64,000 nucleotides of DNA from JAXGPP01 sp040766885 (lineage in GTDB: Bacteria > Planctomycetota > Planctomycetia > Pirellulales > Thermoguttaceae), in contig JAXGPP010000010.1 in the NCBI GenBank assembly GCA_040766885.1, positions 248,001 to 312,000 of the forward strand, read 5' to 3'. Numbering within the stretch: position 1 is the stretch's first letter; each line of letters begins with the position of its first letter. The notes below the pieces were generated by a model. That model was not told the origin of the DNA and did no database searches. It saw only the letters and a list, made by a program, of their open reading frames with translations. A program made the position numbers and the translations under genes. Below, piece by piece: positions 7,907 to 14,769 of the stretch.

Positions 7907-8080
7907 ATGGTCGACCAACGGCTGATCCAGCGCGACGAGGATGCCCGTGAAATCCTCGTCGATCTCCGGCAGCTCTGCCAGGCAAGGACGGACGCGATTG
8001 CCCAGCTCGTGGGCGTGGACCGCGGCGAGATTGCGCCGGTGCTCAAGACGCTTTGTTTTCCCGAAGGAGTGACAGGATGA
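7907..8080 (+). CDS. Small hypothetical protein (57 aa)
   Basis: An ATG at 7907 opens a 57-residue acidic helical protein (begins MVDQRLIQRDEDARE) with a wHTH-like second half (AIAQLVGVDRGEIAPVLKTL). Its stop overlaps the next ATG (ATGA at 8077), and the next gene's ribosome site GAAGGAG lies within it. The coupling supports translation. Function is unknown; the C-terminal helices could bind DNA. Confidence 0.5.
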   Translation: MVDQRLIQRDEDAREILVDLRQLCQARTDAIAQLVGVDRGEIAPVLKTLCFPEGVTG

Positions 8081-8505
8081 AGTTTTCCAAGATCGTAGCG
8101 TTGGTTTGGGCGACCCTCCAGTACATCGACAACATATTGCCGCTGCCGAACTTCTCGGACGTGGTTGCCGTGCGTGCCTGGCTGCTCGCCGCGGTCGGCC
8201 TGGCGGAGAAGGTCGTTGGGCTGACGGGGATCACGCTCGATAATGACCTGGTCGAGGCCATCAAACGGGTCGTGGTCAATGACGACACGTTTGCCGCGTT
8301 TCACAAGCTGATCGACAACCTGCTGCACAACGACGTAAAGACGGTCCTCTCAACCAGTCCCAGCTCGCTGCGTGCGGAGCTGAACACGTTGGCCGAAAAG
8401 ACCAAGCTCAATCCGCTGCTGATCCTGGGGATCGTCGAGGCGGCGGTGGCGGTGATCAAGCTGTTCCGAGATCTGCGCACCAAGGCGGCCCCGGTAGCCG
8501 CGTAG
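8077..8505 (+). CDS. Hypothetical protein with hydrophobic segments, exported-cassette member
   Basis: This 142-residue protein starts at the ATG in an ATGA overlap, with GAAGGAG as ribosome site. It has a hydrophobic N-terminus (MKFSKIVALVWATL), a hydrophobic helix at about 22-45 and a strongly hydrophobic C-terminal helix (LLILGIVEAAVAVIKLF, about 112-128). It looks membrane-associated. It precedes secreted thioredoxin-fold and peptidase genes. Membrane partner or holin-like protein are possibilities; no family is recognised. Confidence 0.55.
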   Translation: MKFSKIVALVWATLQYIDNILPLPNFSDVVAVRAWLLAAVGLAEKVVGLTGITLDNDLVEAIKRVVVNDDTFAAFHKLIDNLLHNDVKTVLSTSPSSLRAELNTLAEKTKLNPLLILGIVEAAVAVIKLFRDLRTKAAPVAA

Positions 8506-8545
8506 CTCGGCAGCCGCAACCACCGCTGATCAGAGGGTTCGATCG

Positions 8546-9151
8546 ATGAAACGTCTCTTGGTCCTCGTCCTGCTTGCGACGATGCCGCTGGCGGCGATCG
8601 CCGCCGACGCCGTGCCGCTGCCGCCCGGTGCGACGTTCAACGTGCCGACCACGCTGGGCACGGCCACGGCACTGGTGCTGCCGTCGCCTGACGGACGAGC
8701 CTACCTGGTGCTTACGATCGGAGGGCCGAGCGGCCAGACGATCATTCCGCTGGTTGTCATGCCGTACGGCACGGTGCCCACACCGGGGCCCGGCCCCGGG
8801 CCCGCTCCTGATCCGGTGCCCGCGGGCAAGCTCTTCGTCCTGATCGTCACCGAGACGAAGGACCAGACGCCCGAGCAGGCGGCGGTAGTCAACTCGCAGG
8901 CGGCTCGCGATCTGATGGCAGCAAAGGCGTGGCAATGGCGGGTCGTCGATCAGGACGTGGTCGATGAGAACGGCCGGCCTCCGCCCGATATCTCCAAATG
9001 GATCAACCAGGCGAAGACCTGGGCGGCCGCCGGCAACAAGCTGCCGTGCCTGATGGTCCTCGACGAGCAAGGGGCCGTGCTGTCTCAGGGCGCCGTGCCG
9101 GCGACCGAGGCGGCGTATCTCGACCTGCTGAAGAAATGGGGAGGCCCGTAA
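8546..9151 (+). CDS. Secreted thioredoxin-fold-like protein without CxxC
   Basis: This 201-residue protein has a clear signal peptide (MKRLLVLVLLATMPLAAIAADA, cleavage near 20), a beta-rich domain to about 75, a Pro-Gly linker (PGPGPGPAPDPVP), and a C-terminal domain. The latter's order of strands and helices and the KLPCLMVLDEQG segment resemble the second half of a thioredoxin fold. The redox CxxC is missing; only one Cys remains. Its TAA overlaps the ATG of the peptidase gene (TAATG), so the two are likely made together. The thioredoxin-fold assignment is inference. Confidence 0.6.
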   Translation: MKRLLVLVLLATMPLAAIAADAVPLPPGATFNVPTTLGTATALVLPSPDGRAYLVLTIGGPSGQTIIPLVVMPYGTVPTPGPGPGPAPDPVPAGKLFVLIVTETKDQTPEQAAVVNSQAARDLMAAKAWQWRVVDQDVVDENGRPPPDISKWINQAKTWAAAGNKLPCLMVLDEQGAVLSQGAVPATEAAYLDLLKKWGGP

Positions 9152-9942
9152 TGCTGCCGACGATCACGACAGCCGGGCAGGAATTCAAACTCGGCTGCCA
9201 GCCGCGCGTGGCGGGCATCGGCGAGCTGTTTCCCGTGTTCGGCGACGTGTTTGAGCCGATCCCGGAGACCGAGTGGCGGGAGGTCGATTACTCGCGCTGC
9301 GTGCCGGAAGTGATGCACCAGGACGGCATCGGTGCGTGCAATCCCTTTTCGGCGTGCATGACGCTCAGGATTTGCCGGATCATGGCGGGCCAGCTCGACG
9401 TGCGGCTCTCGCCGGGCCACCTGTACGGCATGGTCAACGGCGGCCGCGATGCGGGGTCGCTATTGGGCGACACGCTGAAGACGCTCATGGACGTGGGCGT
9501 ATGTACGACGGCCGAAGTGGGCGAGCTGACCTGGCGGCGGCGGGACTGGCCGGCCGGCATCAACGAGATCGCCAAGAAGTACCGCCTCACGGAGGCCTTC
9601 GACGCACCGCGGTTGGCGCATCTGGCGACGGGGCTGCAGCGGGGTTTCATCGGCAACTACGGCATCGCCGTGGGATCGAACTTCGACACTGACGCCGAAG
9701 GCTGGGTGCAGGAAGGAAAAGGGCGGGGCGGGCATGCGATGTGCGCCGTTGGGCTCAAGAAGCGGATCCGGCGGGGCAAGACGCAATGGGGCGTGATCAC
9801 GGTGAACTCGTGGGGCACGCGGTGGGGCAAGAACGGCTTTGGCATTGTGCCGGCGAGCTATTTCGAGGACGAGCTGTTCACCGACGGCTGGCTGGCGCGC
9901 GTGGCGGTCCATCCGAGCGACGAACCGTGGGGGCCGAGGTGA
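9151..9942 (+). CDS. Papain-like (C1) cysteine peptidase, candidate phage lysin
   Basis: This 263-residue protein carries the papain tetrad in order: Q57 and C63 in HQDGIGACNPFSA, H195 in GRGGHAMCAVG, and N219 in VNSWGTRWGKNGFG. Length matches a C1 catalytic domain without propeptide. No signal peptide is visible, so export would need a holin-like route. Start is the ATG overlapping the upstream stop. Neighbours are exported thioredoxin-like and short membrane proteins. In a phage this position suggests a cell-envelope lysin acting on protein rather than glycan; that role is inference, the peptidase family is clear. Confidence 0.8.
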   Translation: MLPTITTAGQEFKLGCQPRVAGIGELFPVFGDVFEPIPETEWREVDYSRCVPEVMHQDGIGACNPFSACMTLRICRIMAGQLDVRLSPGHLYGMVNGGRDAGSLLGDTLKTLMDVGVCTTAEVGELTWRRRDWPAGINEIAKKYRLTEAFDAPRLAHLATGLQRGFIGNYGIAVGSNFDTDAEGWVQEGKGRGGHAMCAVGLKKRIRRGKTQWGVITVNSWGTRWGKNGFGIVPASYFEDELFTDGWLARVAVHPSDEPWGPR

Positions 9943-10094
9943 TGGCTGATCCGCAATGGAATTGGCTCGATCCACGAGCGTGGCTTTTCGCTGCGTGCGG
10001 AGTGATCGGTATGGTCCTCGGAGGACTGCTGTTCGTTGCCCTGGTGGCCGTTAGCTGGGCGATGGAGGCGTGGGAGTGGTTGACGGGAAGGTGA
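9942..10094 (+). CDS. Short membrane protein, holin-like candidate
   Basis: This 50-residue protein has one long hydrophobic helix (about residues 15-37: WLFAACGVIGMVLGGLLFVA) followed by a tryptophan-rich amphipathic end (WAMEAWEWLTGR). Its ATG overlaps the peptidase stop (TGATG) and its own stop overlaps the next start (GTGA). Size, topology and linkage to a peptidase fit a holin or spanin-like accessory, but no family signature can be seen. Confidence 0.55.
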   Translation: MADPQWNWLDPRAWLFAACGVIGMVLGGLLFVALVAVSWAMEAWEWLTGR

Positions 10095-10213
10095 CTGTGA
10101 ACCGCTGGAAGGCCGTGTTACTCGTGATCTGCGGCATGATCGCCGGAGCCACGATCCTGGCAGCAGGCACGTATGTTTGGGTCGCGTGGGCGTTGCGCGA
10201 TGCGATGAACTGA
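10091..10213 (+). CDS. Short membrane protein (40 aa)
   Basis: A GTG at 10091, overlapping the preceding stop (an in-frame GTG at 10097 is an alternative), opens a 40-residue protein. It has one predicted transmembrane helix (AVLLVICGMIAGATILAAGT) and a short basic N-terminus. Its stop overlaps the next ATG (TGATG at 10211-10215). Translational coupling on both sides is the main evidence. Likely an accessory of the lysis-like cassette. Confidence 0.5.
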   Translation: MTVNRWKAVLLVICGMIAGATILAAGTYVWVAWALRDAMN

Positions 10214-10671
10214 TGAAAACCGGCGTGGCCTTACTCCTGGCAATCCTTGGCGCGTTGGGCGCCATCGCTGCGGACTGGCCGCAGCCGTGGCCCGCACCAT
10301 GGCCGGCGCCGCGAGCGACCGCCGTTGATCCGCAGCCGAGCGGTGAAGCGGTCCCCGAGTCGCCGTATGCAAAGGCGTACCGGCAGCATGTTGCCGAGCG
10401 CGAGCGGCTGGTGGTGCTGATCGGGGCGGACTGGTGCCCGGGGTGCGTCGCGTTGCGGCCGCTGCACACGGACCTCGAGCGGCTGGGGGCGTTCGTCTAC
10501 GTCGATTACGACCGCGACCGTGCCGTGGCCCAGGCCGTCCTGCGGCACGCGAAGACCGAGAGCATCCCACTGCTGGCGATCTACTACTGGCAGGGCGAGC
10601 GGCAACGGATGGCGTTCGTGGGGCCGGATGAGATCCGTGCCGCGGCCGAGCGTGGCGTGGCCCTGCCTTAG
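10213..10671 (+). CDS. Secreted thioredoxin-like protein with WCPGC motif
   Basis: This 152-residue protein has a signal peptide (MKTGVALLLAILGALGAIA, cleavage near 20), a Pro/Trp-rich linker, then a thioredoxin fold with the redox site GADWCPGC (C75, C78). The SIPLLAIYY segment marks the cis-proline strand. It would act outside the cytoplasm on disulfides. The ATG sits in a TGATG overlap with the upstream membrane gene. Redox proteins are uncommon in phage lysis regions, so the placement beside a cysteine peptidase is notable. Confidence 0.75.
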   Translation: MKTGVALLLAILGALGAIAADWPQPWPAPWPAPRATAVDPQPSGEAVPESPYAKAYRQHVAERERLVVLIGADWCPGCVALRPLHTDLERLGAFVYVDYDRDRAVAQAVLRHAKTESIPLLAIYYWQGERQRMAFVGPDEIRAAAERGVALP

Positions 10672-10698
10672 GCATCGAATCGGAGAAAGGTAACGCGC

Positions 10699-11019
10699 AT
10701 GGAGCTGGCCGGTTGGTTGAAGGTATTCGAGATTGCCGGCATCGGCGGCGCGTTCATCATCCAGAGCTACATCCTCTTCTGGATGGTCCGCTCGCGGCAG
10801 GCCGACTTCGCCACGTGGTCGGCCCGGCTGATCACCTTGAACGAGCAGACCAACGAGATCGTGGCGGAGAACACCAAGGCCATCCAGCGGCACGCCGACA
10901 GCATCGACCGCTTGCTCGACCAACTGGAGGAGCACCGCGACCTCGTGCAATCGCTGAACGTCAAGATGGCCGCCCGGCCCTGCCTCGCCGAGGGCAAGGG
11001 GCGCTCGCCGTCAAGCTGA
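10699..11019 (+). CDS. Membrane-anchored coiled-coil protein
   Basis: This 106-residue protein has an N-terminal membrane helix (IAGIGGAFIIQSYILFWMV, about 11-30) followed by a charged helical stretch likely to form a coiled coil (about 34-90). A GAGAAAGG ribosome site precedes the ATG. Topology resembles spanin- or holin-antiholin-type proteins as well as generic phage membrane-tether proteins. It closes the exported cassette just before terminase. Confidence 0.6.
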   Translation: MELAGWLKVFEIAGIGGAFIIQSYILFWMVRSRQADFATWSARLITLNEQTNEIVAENTKAIQRHADSIDRLLDQLEEHRDLVQSLNVKMAARPCLAEGKGRSPSS

Positions 11020-11066
11020 AACCAGCCCGGAACACGCGTGCCCGAGGGGGCGCAGGTTCTTTCGGG

Positions 11067-11109
11067 GCAGGGCGGCGGGGCCCTGCGGGCTTCGATCGGC
11101 GGCTTTTTT
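11067..11109 (+). terminator. Possible terminator or hairpin before the terminase genes
   Basis: GCAGGGC (11067-11073) pairs with GCCCTGC (11080-11086). A T6 run at 11104-11109 lies 17 bases further on, too far for a standard terminator. It may be an imperfect terminator or part of the packaging-site region that usually precedes terminase small-subunit genes. Confidence 0.35.
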
Positions 11110-11127
11110 CGTACGGGAGGGTCGATT

Positions 11128-11211
11128 GTGCAAGTAAGTAAGCGGTCGAATCCGGGCGGGGCGGCCGCGTGCCGGCCGGGGCCGATTACGCGCGAAATGG
11201 GGGCGGCGTGA
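11128..11211 (+). CDS. Possible 27-aa leader peptide coupled to small terminase
   Basis: GGGAGG at 11115-11120 precedes a GTG at 11128 that opens a 27-residue frame. It ends at 11211, overlapping the GTG at 11208 (GTGA), the better start of the small terminase gene. The coupling pattern matches many neighbours. The product is too short to judge as a protein. Confidence 0.3.
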   Translation: MQVSKRSNPGGAAACRPGPITREMGAA

Positions 11212-11807
11212 AGGCGACCTCGCCCAAGGGATCGACGGCCGAGCAGGTGGATCGGGAGCTGGCGCGGGCGGCGCTGCAGAAGCGGCAGGCCGGCCAACTG
11301 CCGACGCAGCGCGAGTTGTCGGCCCTCAGGCGGATTGAGGAGTCCCGCGATCGCGAGCTTCGCGAGCGTCACTATGCCGCCGTGCCGAAGCGGGATTACT
11401 GCCGGCTGGCCGGCCGCCAGGTGAAGGTGGTCAACGAGCAGGCCGACCGCTACGGACTGCCGCTCAGGGGCGAGTCGATCGACTTGGGCAACGCGCTGCG
11501 GGCGTTCCATGATCTCTTGGCCGAGCACGGCCGCAAGATCCTCGCCGTGCCCGAGGAAGATCCCGACGCCGACGGCCTTAAGGCGCTGCGCCGCGAGAAG
11601 GCGCTCTTGGCCCGCTACGAACGGCAGGAACGCGAAGGGGAGTTATTGCCGCGGGCCGACGTGCACCAGTTCTTGACGGCGCTGGCGGCGAGGATCAACC
11701 AGTGCGGCGAACTGTTGCAGCGGCACTTCGGGGCCGAGGCCCTGGAGATCCTGAACGAGGCGATCGCCGACGTCGAGCGGCTTGTCCAGCAGAAGTATGG
11801 CGGGTGA
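11208..11807 (+). CDS. Terminase small subunit-like protein
   Basis: About 199 residues from the GTG at 11208; an in-frame ATG at 11169 is possible but has no ribosome site and would be read through the leader frame. It is charged and helical, with a C-terminal segment (LPRADVHQFLTALAARINQC, then ILNEAIADVERLV) typical of small terminase proteins of GpA-type phages. It recognises phage DNA and recruits the large subunit for packaging. It sits directly upstream of, and overlaps, the GpA-like gene, which supports the call. Confidence 0.7.
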   Translation: MKATSPKGSTAEQVDRELARAALQKRQAGQLPTQRELSALRRIEESRDRELRERHYAAVPKRDYCRLAGRQVKVVNEQADRYGLPLRGESIDLGNALRAFHDLLAEHGRKILAVPEEDPDADGLKALRREKALLARYERQEREGELLPRADVHQFLTALAARINQCGELLQRHFGAEALEILNEAIADVERLVQQKYGG

Positions 11808-11809
11808 GC

Positions 11810-13777
11810 ATGCTCCAGTTTGCCCCCACGCTCCGTAGCGAATTCGGCTGGTGCCTCGACCACGCCCGGGCGCACCGCGTGCGCCCGATCCGGCAGTTCG
11901 CCGAGGAAGAGATCGTGCTGCCGGAAGGGCCGTTCGCCGGCCAGCGGTTCCGGATCCGCCGGCAGCCGTTCGCCGGGTTGTTCTTCGACGCGATCGATTC
12001 GGGCCGCTGGACGAAGTCGGCGACGCTCGGCTGTGTGCAGTCGGGCAAGTCGCTCATTAGCTGGGTGATCCCTTCGCTTTGGTACCTGTTTGAGTGGCGC
12101 GAGCCGATGGTGGGCGGCGTGCCGACGATGGAAACGGCCGAGGCGAAATGGTCGAAGGAGCTTCTGCCGGCGATCGTCAAGACGCGCTATGCGGAGTACT
12201 TGCCGACGCACGGCCGCGGTTCGCGCGGCGGCATGGCCGACGAGGTGATCTTCACCAACGGCGCGCGGCTCAAGTTCATGCACGGGCACGGCGGCGACGA
12301 GGCGCGATCGAGCTACACGGCCCGAATCGCCATCGTCACCGAAGCTGACAAGATCGACACCGCCGGCGAGGCGAGCCGCGAAGCCCCGCCGATCAAGCAG
12401 ATCGAGGCCCGCACGCACAGCTACGACGCCGACCAGCGGCGATTCCATGCCGAGTGCACGGTGAGCGTGCCGACCGGCTACATCTGGCAAGCCTACACTG
12501 GTGGCACGCGGAGCCGGATCGTCGTGCAGTGTCTGTACTGCGGCCATTGGGTGACGCCCGAGCGGGCACACTTGCGCGGCTGGCAGGAGGCGGAGAATGC
12601 CATCGAAGCCCGGCAGCGGGCCTTCTTCGTCTGCCCGAAGTGCGAGCACGCCTGGACCGATGCCGAGCGGCGGCGGATGAATCAGGATGCCAAGCTCCTG
12701 CACCACGGCGAATCGATCGACACGGGCGGCCGGATTTCGGGCGAGCCGCCGGCGACCGACACGTTCGGCATGCGCTGGAACGCGTTCAATAACCTGCTCT
12801 GGTCGACCGGCGCCATCGGCACGGCCGAGTGGGAGGGCGCACGGGCCGAGGATCTCGACGCCGCCGAGAAGTACTTGCTTCAGTTCTACTGGGCGATGCC
12901 GTGGACGCCGCCGCGCTACGAGCTGGTACCGCTGGAGTGGAACACCGTCCGGCGCCGCTATGGCCAATGGACGAAGGGCATTGTGCCGGCCGACGCCCAG
13001 GCGCTGACGCTCGGCATGGATTTGGGCAAGTGGATCGGCTGGTGGGTCGCGATGGCGTGGTTGGCCGACGGCCGCGGGCACGTGGTCGACTATGGGTCGT
13101 TTCCGATCAACACGGAGCATGACGACCTGGTGGAGCTGGCGATCCTCGAGGCGCTGCGGGAATTCCGGCCGCGGATCGAAGCCGGCTGGACAATCGACGG
13201 TTCCGGTGTGTCCCGGCTGCCCGATCGTGTGTTCTGCGACGGCAACTATAAGCCGAAGGCTGTCGAGGCATTCTGCCGCGAATCGGGGCCGCGGTATCTC
13301 GTGTCGCACGGCTACGGCATCGGCCAGGAGCACAAGAAGCCCTACCGCGAGCCGGCGAAGCTGGGCGGCACGGTCGTGGTGATCGGCGAGGATTACTACG
13401 TGGAGTGGAACCCCGAGGAGCAGTGCTTCGAGGTCCACGTGCTGGCCGACGCCTGGAAGACGCAGCTCTACGAAGGCCTGCAGACCTCGCCGGAGAAAGC
13501 CGGCGCGATCACGCTCTACCAGGCCGACGGCAACGAGCACAAGAAGATCGCGCGGCACTACACGAGCGAGGAAATGGTCGAGGAGCTGCACCCCGAACGG
13601 GGCGTGGTGAAGAAATGGATCCACAAGCGCGGGGCGAACCACTGGTTTGACTGTTCCTACAACGCGAAGGCGGCGGGTCACCTGTGCGGCGTCCGCGTGC
13701 TGCCGGTACCGGATCTTTCGCCGGCGATCGACGCCACGGCCCGGCCGATCGTCGTCTCGCTCCCTTCGTACCAGTAG
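11810..13777 (+). CDS. Terminase large subunit, GpA (lambda) family
   Basis: This 655-residue ATPase-nuclease cuts concatemeric DNA and pumps it into proheads. The N-terminal ATPase has a Walker A-like GCVQSGKS (about 74-81), two CxxC pairs in the middle (QCLYCGHW and FVCPKCEHAW) and the C-terminal nuclease with acidic residues in LTLGMDLGKW and RVFCDGNYK. Length fits GpA. ATG 11810 is chosen; a GTG at 11804 overlapping the upstream stop is an alternative two codons earlier. Confidence 0.92.
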   Translation: MLQFAPTLRSEFGWCLDHARAHRVRPIRQFAEEEIVLPEGPFAGQRFRIRRQPFAGLFFDAIDSGRWTKSATLGCVQSGKSLISWVIPSLWYLFEWREPMVGGVPTMETAEAKWSKELLPAIVKTRYAEYLPTHGRGSRGGMADEVIFTNGARLKFMHGHGGDEARSSYTARIAIVTEADKIDTAGEASREAPPIKQIEARTHSYDADQRRFHAECTVSVPTGYIWQAYTGGTRSRIVVQCLYCGHWVTPERAHLRGWQEAENAIEARQRAFFVCPKCEHAWTDAERRRMNQDAKLLHHGESIDTGGRISGEPPATDTFGMRWNAFNNLLWSTGAIGTAEWEGARAEDLDAAEKYLLQFYWAMPWTPPRYELVPLEWNTVRRRYGQWTKGIVPADAQALTLGMDLGKWIGWWVAMAWLADGRGHVVDYGSFPINTEHDDLVELAILEALREFRPRIEAGWTIDGSGVSRLPDRVFCDGNYKPKAVEAFCRESGPRYLVSHGYGIGQEHKKPYREPAKLGGTVVVIGEDYYVEWNPEEQCFEVHVLADAWKTQLYEGLQTSPEKAGAITLYQADGNEHKKIARHYTSEEMVEELHPERGVVKKWIHKRGANHWFDCSYNAKAAGHLCGVRVLPVPDLSPAIDATARPIVVSLPSYQ

Positions 13778-13791
13778 CAAAGGAGAAAGAA

Positions 13792-14130
13792 GTGTCCAAG
13801 CCAACCGACAAGCGGGCGACGGCGAAGATCATCGAAACGCCGGCCGAGCTGCCGCGTCCCGTGGCGACGATTCGCAGCGTGCCGCCCGTGGTGGTCGAGC
13901 TGCCCGACGTGGTGTCGATCGAGCTGCCGCTCGGCGAGGTCTCGCCCGACTGGTACGTGGCCGACCTGTTCCACGTGGACGTGAGTCTGAAGCCGGACGA
14001 AGCGAAGGCGTTTCGCCGGCTCCAGGAGGGATTGCGGACGCGCGGCTGCCGGCTGCGGTGCGGGCGTCCGGTATCGAGCCGCGGCGACGTGCTGCGGTAC
14101 CTGTTGCAACTGGTCTGTGAGGCGAAGTAA
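13792..14130 (+). CDS. Hypothetical phage protein between terminase and ParB-like gene
   Basis: This 112-residue protein starts at a GTG with an excellent ribosome site (AAGGAGAAAGAA at 13779). The first half is Pro/Val-rich and probably extended. The second (about 60-110) is helical, with a segment like those in small ribbon-helix-helix or accessory DNA proteins (LKPDEAKAFRRLQEGLRTRG). Three bases separate its stop from the next ATG. It may act with terminase or with the ParB-like protein; no family is recognised. Confidence 0.6.
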   Translation: MSKPTDKRATAKIIETPAELPRPVATIRSVPPVVVELPDVVSIELPLGEVSPDWYVADLFHVDVSLKPDEAKAFRRLQEGLRTRGCRLRCGRPVSSRGDVLRYLLQLVCEAK

Positions 14131-14133
14131 AGC

Positions 14134-14769
14134 ATGGCGAAAAAGAAGCAGGCATCCCCCAAAGTCGAGCTGGAATGGATCGTCGAGAGTCTGCGGCCGC
14201 TGGCCGAGCCGGTCGACCGGCTGGAACTGGATCCGCGGAACGCCCGCAAGCACGACGAAGCGAACTTGGCGGCGATCGCCGCCAGCCTGAAGCGGTTCGG
14301 CCAGCGGCGGCCGATCGTCGTCAATCGGGTGAACGGCCAGATTGAGGCGGGCAACGGCACCTTGCTGGCGGCCAGGCAGCTCGGCTGGACGCACCTGGCG
14401 GTGGTCTGGGTCGAGGACGATCCGTCGAGCCAGACTGGCTTTTCGCTGGCGGACAACCGCACCGCCGAGCTGGCCCGTTGGGATCAGGAGATGTTGCAGG
14501 AGCTGTTGTTCGAGGTCGGCGAGCAGGAAGCCGGGCTCTACGACGCGCTGCTCTTGCACGACTTGCTCGAAGTTGACATGACGAGCACGGCCGAGGAGGA
14601 GCCGGCACGGAAGAAGGGCCAGGCGGCGGGCGACGGCGAGGCCGATGCCGAGCAGCCGGTACCGGAGAGCTGGTCGGTGGTGGTCGAGTGCAAGGACGAG
14701 GACGAGCAGCGTACGCTCTACGAACGGATGAAGGGGGAGGGCTACACGTGCCGACTGTTGACGCTGTAG
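14134..14769 (+). CDS. ParB/Srx-like nuclease-domain protein
   Basis: This 211-residue protein has a ParB N-terminal-type domain at residues 20-100: a DPRNARKHDEANLAAIAASL opening, GQRRPIVV, and the nucleotide-site motif GQIEAGNGTLLAA. Chromosomal ParB has a GERR/GHRR-type box at this place; GNGT is the phage variant. The C-terminal third is acidic, then ends in a small beta domain. It overlaps the ABC-GNAT gene by 22 bases, implying joint action. Known relatives are nucleotide-binding switches or nucleases; its target here is unknown. Confidence 0.82.
   Translation: MAKKKQASPKVELEWIVESLRPLAEPVDRLELDPRNARKHDEANLAAIAASLKRFGQRRPIVVNRVNGQIEAGNGTLLAARQLGWTHLAVVWVEDDPSSQTGFSLADNRTAELARWDQEMLQELLFEVGEQEAGLYDALLLHDLLEVDMTSTAEEEPARKKGQAAGDGEADAEQPVPESWSVVVECKDEDEQRTLYERMKGEGYTCRLLTL

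Noticed and set aside
11615..13804. 729-codon minus-strand frame
   Set aside because: Antisense shadow of the GpA terminase gene with no recognisable motif.
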